From Agelas oroides (lineage: Eukaryota; Porifera; Demospongiae; Agelasida; Agelasidae): DNA of 64,000 nt. The notes under the pieces were generated by a model. That model saw only the letters and a program-made list of their open reading frames with translations, was not told where the DNA came from and ran no database searches. Position numbers and translations under genes: made by a program. This document shows, one piece after another, positions 55,334 to 64,000 of the stretch. Where the stretch lies: the NCBI GenBank assembly GCA_949130485.1, contig OX422187.1, positions 248,001 through 312,000 on the forward strand, read 5' to 3'. Each line of letters starts with the position of its first letter. Positions within the stretch are counted from its first letter, which is position 1.

Positions 55334-55849
55334 TTGAAGCAGACAATGATCTTACTTTCAGCTTGCAGGTGCTATTTTTGGATAATACAAAGTGTAGTAC
55401 TTATTAAGTGACATTGGTATACACACCTGACAGATATAACCCACCTGTATGGAGACTGCAGTAAGTAGCACAAAAAATCATGGCGATATGTTCTTGTTTT
55501 GACCTTATTTAGTAAAGATAATGAATGAGTGATTAATACTAAGTCAGTTGAAGCCTAGGTAATGTGGCCTCTTACAGGGTCAATGTTGTGCACTTGCTTT
55601 CTCTCCAGTAGTTGATTTTCAATGGCCTAAAGTTAGGGATATATATCAATGTCATATTTTAGCCTTTTAATTGCCACTTGGAATGTAACTTCTTGCCCAT
55701 AAACCCCAGCTGCAAGTGGCTTCTTCTCAGCTTAAGTGGGTGCAAGCATATTATTGACATTGGACTATTTGGTGTGGGTGGCTAATTAATTTAGAGATTA
55801 TTCCAGATGTTTCTCAACAGAAAGGGCTTTGGTATATATACACACAAAC

Positions 55850-57026
55850 CTTGAGCATGTGAACACCACAGTCATACTTGTTCTCCTGTCTGGGAATCGT
55901 CTAGAATAGCAGCACAGAATATGTGAATGTTGAATCCTAGCATCATTTCAATCAAAGCAAATTGCTGACTTACTTGGTCAAATATGATATTCCATTTTCC
56001 CCACTCCATTGGCCCTAGTACATTCTCAGCAAATGCCCTATCCATAAAGGAGAGTAACTTTTGCATACTGATCAAGATTCACTAAGACTATATCACTTAC
56101 TTGATTCTCTTAGGGACAGACAATTGCTTGATGTGCAAGGAGTCTAACACCTTGATGGCTCTTTTTTGGAAATCCATCACCTGTAGGGAAGTTTAGAAGT
56201 TGAGTGTGTAACCTGTGTGGCAATGCACCTGCATAACATCTGCATGTACTGCAAAGGCCCTGCCATGACAATGTGAGTGAAACCGCTGCCTGTAACAATG
56301 TAGTTATTTCCAAATTGACAACTCCCAGCAGTGAACCGGTGGTTGAAAGTACTGATAGGAAATATCCATTTGCGTTTGCCTGCCAATGGCAACTGAAATT
56401 TAAAAAGAATATATATACTCACAATTTCACTGTAAGGAATCTAGCCCTAATCACATAACCTTCTTTCCTTTGCTGTAAGCTTGCTGAGAATTGCGAAGTA
56501 GCCCTTCATATAAATAAGAGCTAAACACAAAAACCTGTTGTACAAGAGTAATGGTATAATACTAAGGCAAATTGCAATACTTGTCTATGTGTTTGTACCA
56601 GTCTCAAAGTGTAATACTACATCTTCACTGCCTCCACTGCAGGAGCCGACCATGACAGAAAGAATGCCATTCACTCCCTACAATAACAAGCATACTGAAT
56701 TTGACATAGTACTCGCAGATCTGTATATGTTACAGCAGCTAGATGTCTGGTCTGTGATTATTTAACACACTTGAAACAGTTATATTGTTCATACCAGATC
56801 ATCCAACCATTTGTCTCTAATGCCACCCTGGTTCTCCTGCTATCCTGTAGATGGCCTCCTTGTTGATGACAACACTTTCAAACTGGCTAAAGTTACCTGG
56901 GCACTGCACTGTAAATACAGTGTCTGACAGCTTACAGAGAGCTAGCTCTGGTGTGAAGAACTCCATTCGTGACGGCGCGTGTTTCCCGCGAGGTCTTCGT
57001 GTTTCAGTCGTACTGCGCATGTACAA
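55850..57026 (-). pseudogene. Ulp1/SENP-like (C48) cysteine protease, partial exon set
   Basis: Minus-strand pieces in order: 57026-56817 (FESVVINKEAIYRIAGEPG, then one frame off GIRDKWLDDL before GTATGA), 56392-56213 (KRKWIFPISTFNHRF..., 60 codons), 56180-56101 (VMDFQKRAIKVLDSLHIKQL), 56067-55974 (MQKLLSFMDRAFAENVLGPM, EWGKWNIIFDQ) and 55900-55850 (TIPRQENKYDCGVHMLK). Borders are GT-AG and phases agree between the last three. WL(N/D)D, D...I...DSL and (P)Q.N..DCGV in that order are the landmarks of Ulp1-type SUMO proteases, with Cys of DCG as nucleophile. The catalytic HW pair is not seen; an intron of only 32 nt would separate CIATQ from VMDF, so the exon model there is doubtful. A further 51-nt frame-0 exon (AIENQLLERKQVHNIDP, 55626-55576) may follow. 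The frameshift suggests decay. Confidence 0.5.
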
Positions 57027-57145
57027 TATGAATATTCATTAAAGCTGGGACTAGTCACGTGAGAACTGGGCCCCAAAAAAAAAATTCGCGTCCGCGACCC
57101 GCGCCACGTAACGTGTAACTGCTGCGCGCCGCGTTTCGCCGCAAC

Positions 57146-58732
57146 CATAGATTAATAACCCGTACCGGGATTGGAAACGGAATATTTACGCACCACCATC
57201 CGTGCAACGCTTCCGGTTTCGTTACGCACGCGCATAATAAAAGCTTTACTGTGCATTATGCATACACTATAGCTCTGACAGTGCATGTATTGAAATATGC
57301 TTATGTGTTTACAACTTGTTCACAATCAGCTGATTATACATGCAAAATGTTTACTTGTGACAACTGTACATGTTGCCAGTGTGTACATGTAATTCAACTA
57401 TTATCAGCTTACCTGCTTGATAAAAAAGAATCCTTTTTTTCCACCCTTGCAAGGTATGGTATTTGTGGTGTTGATTTCCAATGCAAAGCTTTGTTGAATC
57501 AAGGGCTTTCATTACATCAGAGCTGAGGTTGTGGATACAGTTTTTGGCAAATCCTTCAATGCAGTTGTGTTGCTCAAACTAATAGACTTTTCTCACATGA
57601 ATGTTGTACGTAAAGTCGTCATGTACAGCTATGGTGTACATTTTTTAACGTTGAACAAAGAATCATAGCAATTCAATGTACAGTCCAGTAGCCGAAGCTA
57701 GTATAAAGGACCTCGAAAAAGAAGATAACAAAGCAATGGTTCATACAGAAAAGAGCTACAAGGAAAATAATGTTTTAAGATTACTTTTAAAAGAGGTGAT
57801 AGAGTCAATTAAAACTATTACATGACTTTAGCACCTGTTTCTTCCAGCCCTTGCATGGTCAGTTTCACCAAAACTAACTCTGAGTACTCATCACTCACTA
57901 ATAACCACCCTGTTGGGATGGCATCATCGGCTCTCTAGCAAACATCTAAGTGTGTCAAGCGAGCTACACTCACTGGTGGACTGCAATGCATGCCTTTTGC
58001 GATCATGTAGTACACTCAACTTAAACTTTCTCCCCACCATCAACACATCCTGCAAAAAGGGGAACATATAACCTGCATTCCATTAGCAGCATCTTATAAT
58101 GTGAATTCTACTACATGGGTCTTTACAAAAATGCACTATATATACACATTCTGCCAAAGCAAAGCTGATGGTACTAGAAATACAATTTCATGCAAAGCTT
58201 CAACCACTAACCAATCCTAACACTATCATTTCTATTCTCAGTGGTAAGTGTGTGCAATGTAACTCCCCCACAAAATTGCCATATTAATACCATCCAAAAC
58301 TACCCTTTATTTTATATTGCCGCTCTTATCACAAGCAACAACTAATTTTTACCCACACCATGCAAAACTTCAGCACTAGTGCAAGATAATGATGCAAATT
58401 TCAATGCCTACAAGTAGCGGACTGGAAAGAAACTCCCCCACAAACACCTATACTTGTTGCTATGTGAACAGAAAGTACGTATGCTTTTTACGCATATAGT
58501 TTATATGAATATTTTAGTACAAGATAAAACTTACTCAGTCTGTGACAGTTCCGAAAAATCCACAAATAATTCGAAATTTCCGCTTCCGAGCTGCTACTTG
58601 CACCGTTTGCTTCAACCGTTCCACATCAGTCGCAATCACATAGCGTTGCACGGATGGGTGCCGCCAAAACGTATGGCACTGATGCGCTCACATGGTTCCG
58701 TTTCCAATCCCGGTATGGGTTATTAATCTATG
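57146..58732. mobile_element. TIR DNA transposon, non-autonomous, 7-bp target duplication (copy 2)
   Basis: CATAGATTAATAACCCGTAC, CGGGATTGGAAACGG at the left and the inverse at the right, with the subterminal ATCCGTGCAACGC also inverted. Exact direct repeats CCGCAAC flank it (57139-57145, 58733-58739). The ends share CATAGAT and GGGATTGGAAAC with the element at 2835. The interior (58140-58440 AT-rich, repeated CTCCCCCACAAA) has no transposase-like frame; the 91-codon frame at 57251 is Cys-rich (MFTCDNCTCCQC) but unrecognised. Confidence 0.82.
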
Positions 58733-58947
58733 CCGCAACGCAATCGCTGCGCGCCGCGTCTCGCCCAACGTACGCCGCGGTGACCCGCGTGCAAAGCCTT
58801 GTTGCAAGACTTTTCATCCACCGCGTATGTGCATAGGTTTCCGCTGCATGCTGCCTCCGACCCGTCGCTATCCGTCCAGCTTTCAGGCACTGCCGGAGTT
58901 CTGTTGCAAGATTTTCCCCCTATACCGTAAGACCGTGGAAGCTCCAG

Positions 58948-59626
58948 TGAGGATACAGTGTAAAACAAAAGCTCAACAGCTTGCGAAGCAAGACTGTTTC
59001 ATAGGCGACGAAACAGGAATGTGCCGACTAGTTCTGTGGGAAGAAAACATAGGCACCGTACAGGAAGGACAGACATACAAGTTTAAGAAGATGCTGGTAA
59101 GACAGTTCAGTGGAATAAATTATCTTTCGAAAACTGAAGAGTCAGTAATAGAGCATGCTGACGACATTGGCGAAGTGAACTGTGACTTTGTCCAACACGA
59201 AGACACCACTTGTACACAGAAAGCAGTGGTTGGTGACATCATAAGCGTTCTATCTTGTGAGGAGTACCCTTGCTGTTCTGAGTGTTGTTCGAAAATAGAG
59301 CCAAAAGGTGCTTGCGGTACCTGTACAAGGTGTGGTACAATGGTGAGGCTCTCTAAATGCCCAACAAGTACTACGGCACGGATCAAGATTGAACGAGATG
59401 GAGGTGGCTATGAAATAGTCATGTGTTTAATAATACCATTGCCACAATTGTTGGATATGCTGACTGTGAGTCCAGTGCCACTACCATGGAAAAGTTTCTA
59501 CAAACCCCACGGCTGACCTTTTTCATCAATAGCAAAGGTACCGTCTCAGGTGTCACACAAGTAGAAAAAGCCACCTGGAGAAGTAGCAAGGAAGCTGTCA
59601 AAGAAACTCTTGGAGTTGATAACTGA
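58948..59626 (+). pseudogene. RPA70-like OB-fold and zinc-ribbon protein, one frameshift
   Basis: The frame has VRIQCKTKAQQLAKQDCFIG, DETGMCRLVLWEENIGTVQE, GQTYKFKKMLVRQF, the strand pattern of an RPA-type single-strand-DNA-binding OB fold (D..G...L.LW......G..Y......). Then follows a second domain with CCSECCSKIEPKGACGTCTR, CG: four Cys in the zinc-ribbon arrangement of the RPA70 C-terminal domain. At about 59422 the frame changes (GGGYEIVM to VFNNTIATIVGYADCESS) and continues to a stop at 59626. Such RPA-like proteins occur in host replication genes and inside Helitron-type transposons. No start codon is convincing; an acceptor CTCCAG at 58947 would open the exon. It lies 215 bp from the TIR element. 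Confidence 0.55.
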
Positions 59627-60459
59627 ACTACAAACTAAACTGCAAATAATTAATACTGCATTGATTGCAATGTCTGTTTCTTTACTATTCATTGAAGCAG
59701 GAATTTTCAGTTATGATTTATGTAGTGGCTATTTGTTTATTCCCGTGTAGAGAACTATATACTGACTCTTTTACAATTGAGTTATGCATTTACAGTCATG
59801 AATTGTGTAGTGGCTATTGGTTTATTGCAGTGTAGAAAACATCATTGAGAATAAAATTTATCGGCTTGTTTACGCTAGAGTTGAAAATGATGTCTGCCAT
59901 TATGCGTGGCCTTACCTAAATTGACCTCAGCCACCGTGCGTAATTCTGGCGTCTGTGAACATTGATTACGCCGACGCTGGAATCTTGTAGTAGCCCTTCA
60001 CTGTTGATGTCATCAGCGTTGTCCAGAATCATCGACGTCTAGACCCCGGTACGTAGTGCATGTGGCTTCACAAAATATTTATACGCGCTCATTTGAAATT
60101 TACGGTATATGGCCGCAAGCAAGCAAGCAAACAAACGTACACACGCACGTGCGCAATGCAGTCCCGCTAGTGTGGGGCTCGCTCAGGCTCGCCCCAATTA
60201 TGCGGTTTGGCTTCCTGTTCAGCCTGTAAAAAAGTTTACCACATAATTATATTCATGTGCACAACTTTTTGGTTCTCATTTTGCAACATCAATGCGAACA
60301 GCTGTAACTCAGTGACTTCTAAGCTAATTACAGCTTTTAATTTGGTGCTATCACACGTATTTTGACTTTGTTGCCATCACATTTAGGCACTAGTAAAGAT
60401 GTGCAATTGATATCAATAGCATCAAAAGATGTGCAACCGACATTGTGATGTTGTGGCTT
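59627..60459. other. No gene; dispersed repeat
   Basis: AATTGTGTAGTGGCTATTGG/TTTATT(C/G)C(A/C)GTGTAGA is duplicated locally (59715-59835). 60198-60272 matches the repeat in the last PUF intron. Confidence 0.5.
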
Positions 60460-60765
60460 CTCCATTGCACTATCGCTAGCAATTTAAACTGTGGCATCAG
60501 CAGGTCTGCTAGTGCTGTAGCGATTCAATGGTACAAGTAGAAAGGCTTATCTTGTTTTATGCTTACCTGGAATAACACTCCTGTTGTGAGTAACTGTGGA
60601 CCCTACTGTTCCAGCAGAGAAGCAAGAAGCGGCATTCAGTTTTGCAAAGGTGGGCTTACCACATGGCTACCTCAGCAATTGTCCCACTTCTTGAATCCCA
60701 CCCCTTTCTGCCTTGAATGACAATCATACCCTCAAGGATTATAAGAGCAGTAACTATTGCTGGAG
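60460..60765. mobile_element. Decayed relative of the piggyBac-like MITE
   Basis: TGGTACAAGTAGAAAGGCTT, TTACCTGGAATAACACTCCT, CCAGCAGAGAAGC and ACCACATGGCTACCTCAGCA parallel the interior of the element at 24636-25233 in order and spacing. No TTAA-flanked ends recognised. Confidence 0.6.
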
Positions 60766-60771
60766 GATGTG

Positions 60772-61331
60772 TAGCCTCGTTCCCAGGAGGAGGAGGAGAA
60801 GAGCATCTGGTACACACTGTTTGCGCATGCGCTTAATCGCCATGGAATTCCGTGGCGACTGTATTCATACGTGCACATACGTATACTGGTGATGTCATAA
60901 ACTCACTGCGTTGATGTGCCAGTTGGTGTTCTGTTCGAGTGAGTTTTATATCACGCTGTTTTATGCCTTCTGGTGGCTGGATACCTCAAGATAAAGAACA
61001 GGGTTGCCACCAATGAGTGTGTTTACCATGCCTTTATGCAATTATCCACCAATTTTGGTAAATCTGTTCCTACCAGTCTACCAGACATTTCTCTTTGTAC
61101 GTAACAGTATAAAACTAGGCAGAGCATGTATATAGCTGTTTATAGCATTTTCAAAAGCTGAGATAATTCTTATGATGGTTTATGCTATTCACGTGATCTG
61201 TTTTTAAGGAGTGTTATATTAGTACATGTCCCTACTTCTGCCACGTGGCCTTTGCTGTAATTACATGCATGCGCAAACAGTGTGTACCAGGCGCTCTTTC
61301 TCCTCCCCCTTTGTGCCTGGGAATGAGGCCA
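60772..61331. mobile_element. Foldback MITE, TAGCCTCG family, 9-bp footprint
   Basis: TAGCCTCGTTCCCAGG at the left, GCCTGGGAATGAGGCCA at the right, arms continuing with TGGTACACACTGTTTGCGCA and inverse. Flanks GAGGATGTG and CAGGATGTT agree at seven of nine positions. Length 560 bp. Confidence 0.82.
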
Positions 61332-61439
61332 CAGGATGTTGAGTTTCTCATACTATATGTAGTTTTCCATGCAGTTTTTCAACCAGCCATACCACATTTA
61401 GTACAGTAGGGGCCAAAATAAAGTTTACCTTCACAAACA

Positions 61440-62163
61440 GGCCTTCAGAGATGCCCTCTGCCTTAGCTTTGGCAGGACACCAGCAAGACTAGCCACACAC
61501 TGCCCATGTGGCCAACCATTTCGTGTTAACCACGCGTTCAGCTGCCCGAAGGGTGCCATGCCTTCCATTCGACACAATGCTATCAGAGACATCACTGCAC
61601 AACTTCTCACGGAGGTATGCCCAAACGTTTGTGTAGAACCCATTCTCCAGCCGTTGACTGGAGAGAGATTCCCCTTCAGAAGCACCAATACTGAGGAAGG
61701 CGCAAGACTTGACATCAAGGCCCAAAATTTCTGGGACAAAAGCAAAAAATCAACCTTCTTTGATGTCAGAATCTTCAACTCCCATGCACCAGCGAATTGT
61801 ACTTCCTCCACCGACGCTTGCTACAGAAGGCATGAATGCGAGAAGAGGAGAGCATATGAACAGCGTGTCCTCGAAGTGGAGCATGGTACCTTTACTCCTC
61901 TGGTCCTGTCCACAAGTGGAGGTTGGGGTCCGTCTGCCACGGTTGCTTTCAAGAGACTTGCAGGTCTCATTTCTGAGAAACACGACCAACCATACAGTAG
62001 CACCCTCCGCTTCATCAGATGTAAGATCGCTTTCAGCTTGATTGACTCAGCCATCGCATGCCTCCGAGGTCCCAGATCTGCCTTCCATGCTCCAGCCAGG
62101 GACTTCAACCTGACAGACCACCCCCTGGACCTCATCCATGCTGAGGTCCATCTTCAGGCCTAA
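61440..62163 (+). pseudogene. LINE ORF C-terminal domain: zinc knuckle and nuclease-like tail
   Basis: An open frame begins QAFRDALCLSFGRTPARLAT, HCPCGQPFRVNHAFSCPKGA (C-x-C...H....C knuckle) and continues RHNAIRDITAQLLTEVCPNV, VEPILQPLTG, GARLDIKAQNFW, STFFDVRIFNSHAP, CYRRHECEKRRAYEQRVLEV, EHGTFTPLVLSTSGGWGPSA, ending ...EVHLQA with TAA at 62161. I know this arrangement as the tail of RT-encoding transposon ORFs in many invertebrates. LDI...FFDVR recalls a PD-(D/E)xK-type nuclease core. Upstream RT is absent, so the copy is 5'-truncated. A short AT-rich 3' tail with (TA)n follows (62280-62300). Confidence 0.75.
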
Positions 62164-62648
62164 ACACCAGTCAATCTTAACATGCCAATTGGACATTAAT
62201 AGAACTCTTACAATTCTTTATATGCTATTTGGTTTCCATGTTTTTCCTACTTTCCTTTTTACCCATCTGTACAGAGTACACATATATATATATATACATA
62301 CATAAAAAATAAAAAATTTGTTATGCTATTAATCCCATTCTATTACTGCAACAACTATCAAGACTCTCAGGGCATCTTGGAATGGGAAATAGCTGTGCTC
62401 AGATACATGTACGTACATCCACATCTTTGCACAATAGTCAATACGTAGCCATGCGCAGAGTGCTGCTCGCGACCGTGAGGCTGGTCGTGACTGTGAGGCC
62501 CAGGCCGCGCCGCTTCCACGATCTTACGTAAGAGGTTGCGAAGGTCGCGAAGTGGGGCCGAGATGCGCACGCAGGCGTACATACGTAAGACAAATTTTAT
62601 TAATTAACATCAACACAATAGCTAAGCTTCCAGTATGACAAAAATTCC
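62164..62648. other. LINE 3' flank, no gene
   Basis: An AT-rich tail ends near 62320 (CATAAAAAATAAAAAATT). 62456-62580 is GC-rich with GTCGTGACTGTGAGGCC-type dyads. Nothing recognised. Confidence 0.4.
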
Positions 62649-62747
62649 TAGCCTCATTCCCAGGTTTTCACTGCCTCCGGCGTATTTCCGTGCAATTACT
62701 AGAAGCAATCAAGTACTGGAAGCGGCAAAGGCCTGGGAATGAGGGTA
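62649..62747. mobile_element. Minimal foldback MITE, TAGCCTCA variant (99 bp)
   Basis: TAGCCTCATTCCCAGGTTTT at the left, GCCTGGGAATGAGGGTA at the right, central arms GCCTCCGGC / GGAAGCGGC. Flanks AAAAATTCC and CAGAAATTC are only partly alike. Confidence 0.7.
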
Positions 62748-62908
62748 CAGAAATTCATCATCCACTGTAATGGTCATTAATTTACTACAAGTACTTCCCA
62801 GTTTATGCAGTGTATATCTCCACAGAGAAGTAAACAGAATTACATAGCAGCCAACACAAACACATGCCGAGTGGCATGTAAAACAGTAGGTCCAGGTACA
62901 TGTTCAAG

Positions 62909-64000
62909 TCAGTAGCTTGTAGCATCCCCTTCCAGCTCAATAATCCCTTGGAATCACCTTTCTAAGGTGACTGATGTATTTGCAACACTTTTCTTTGTTG
63001 ACTGTTTACCAAAACTCCTTAATTCCATTGACAAGTTCGTCAAGGTTACGGGGCTTGACTCGAGCACGAATGTGTTCTTTGAGCTCATGCCAGAGGTTTT
63101 CTATAGGATTTAAATTGGGTGACTCAAGTGGAGTACGCCACCAGTTGATGTGGTGCTCTTCAAAGAAGGCCTGCGCACAGCAAGACACGTGCTTTGGGTC
63201 GTTGTCTTGCATGAATCGATGCTCCTTGTCAGCAAATTTCAATTGAAGAAATGGCAACAGAGCATTCTCCAAGAGGATAACATACCCTTCAGCATTCATT
63301 ATTCCTGTAAAAATACAGATACCAGTTGCACCCTCCTTGCTGATTCCTCCCCACACATGGACTTTCACAGGGTGTTTTGGGCGGGGCTTTGGAGTAGGCC
63401 TCTCTCCTTTCTTTCTGAGGCAAAATTGTCGATGAGTTTCGAGTTGAACAGAGGTCTCATCTGTCCAGATGACGTTGGCAAAGTCATCATGAAGGTTTTC
63501 ATGACACCATTCAAGCCGCTTTACCTTATTTCCCTCTCGAATAAATTGGCAATAATGCGAACCTCGAAAGGTCCAAAGTAGCTCAAGAAGTTGAGTAGCA
63601 GTGGTTTCATCATTAGCTCTCATGCTGTCTTCTATAATACGCAGAACAAAAGGGGTTATTTTGGGTGGACGACCAGACCCTCGCTTGCGGGCAACAGTAC
63701 ACTGTTTTCTGTACCTATGAGTGGTGAAAAAGGGAGAGCATACCAAGAATTTTAGCGAAGTCTAGGGAGACAATCTTTCACTAAGGTCAGTAAAAGAATG
63801 GCCTGCAGGTCTAGAAAAGCTATGAAATGTCACACTGTAGAACATAAAAATTACCTAGGAATGTTATCATACTGTACCTGTACTACAGTGGTGCATACCT
63901 GGAAATCAATAAGCTGACGGTTTTCCTTGTTGTGATGATCCCATCATCCTGCAATTTCTTTACAATGAGAGTAGGGCCATCTCCATGTCGCCACAAAGAT
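62909..64000 (-). pseudogene. Tc1-like transposase with an intron, decayed, cut by window edge
   Basis: Exon 1 (to 63899, beyond the right edge) encodes GDGPTLIV-like DGPTLIVKKLQDDGIITTRK, TVSLLIS. The intron 63898-63715 (184 nt, GT-AG) joins LIS|RYRKQCTVARKRGSGRPPKI in phase. Catalytic motifs: VIWTDETSVQ (first Asp), RFMQDNDPKH (second Asp) and SPNLNPIENLW (Glu) with 34 residues between, i.e. DD34E. Between LLELL and WTFRGSHYCQ about 20 residues of the second DNA-binding helix region are missing. A TAA at 63008-63006 follows EFW, while TVNKEKCCKYISHLRKVIP continues in frame and IELEGDATSY, stop (62909), follows one frameshift later: the usual C-terminus. The GRPP hook is kept. Not functional as it stands. 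Confidence 0.85.

Overview
This is eukaryotic, almost certainly animal, DNA. Coding sequence is split by short GT-AG introns (about 90-330 nt in the best gene). Recognisable families are a Pumilio/PUF RNA-binding protein, one exon of a T-box transcription factor and a TAF1-like fragment. Everything else is transposon-derived. An early-branching invertebrate, most plausibly a sponge, is my best guess: it rests on recall that the foldback repeat beginning TAGCCTCGTTCCCAGG (translating as SLVPRP/ASFPGP) is common in sponge gene predictions, and it is not proven by the window.

Layout. 0-13 kb: degraded LINEs (endonuclease half at the left edge, a reverse transcriptase at 6.1-7.9 kb, a 3' fragment at 12.4 kb), a Ty3/gypsy integrase scrap, two minisatellites and several non-autonomous DNA transposons with readable target-site duplications (TSDs), including a hAT-type element with a perfect 8-bp TSD. 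14-15.3 kb: two phase-compatible exons of a TAF1-like gene, ending against a decayed tyrosine-recombinase (Crypton/DUF3504-like) fragment. 16.5-19.9 kb: a nine-exon Pumilio gene on the minus strand, the best-supported host gene. 20-30 kb: a tRNA-like SINE head, hairpins, an isolated T-box exon, an intact 512-codon Crypton-type tyrosine recombinase whose 3' end carries a TTAA-inserted piggyBac-like MITE, and a Ser/Gln-rich first-exon candidate. 30.7-31.6 kb: a second Crypton-type relic.

33-53 kb is a factory of tandem DNA: a 398-bp satellite (six full units plus a partial), a ~5.97-kb segment present 2.15 times head to tail, a 41-bp minisatellite of about 55 copies open in all three forward frames, and GGGACA hexamer arrays that switch strand. 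54-64 kb: a Mutator-like transposon ORF, exons of a Ulp1/SENP-like cysteine protease, an RPA-like OB-fold/zinc-ribbon protein with a frameshift, a LINE C-terminal domain and a decayed Tc1 transposase with an intron.

The host genes form no operon or pathway. The theme is recombination and transposition: at least eight transposon superfamilies, many leaving diagnosable insertion footprints, and short foldback elements that seem to seed satellites. The most distinctive observations are the MITE that rewrites the Crypton C-terminus, a TIR family with 7-bp TSDs, the foldback family with 9-bp TSDs, the altered base code in PUF repeat 4, and the nested satellite block.
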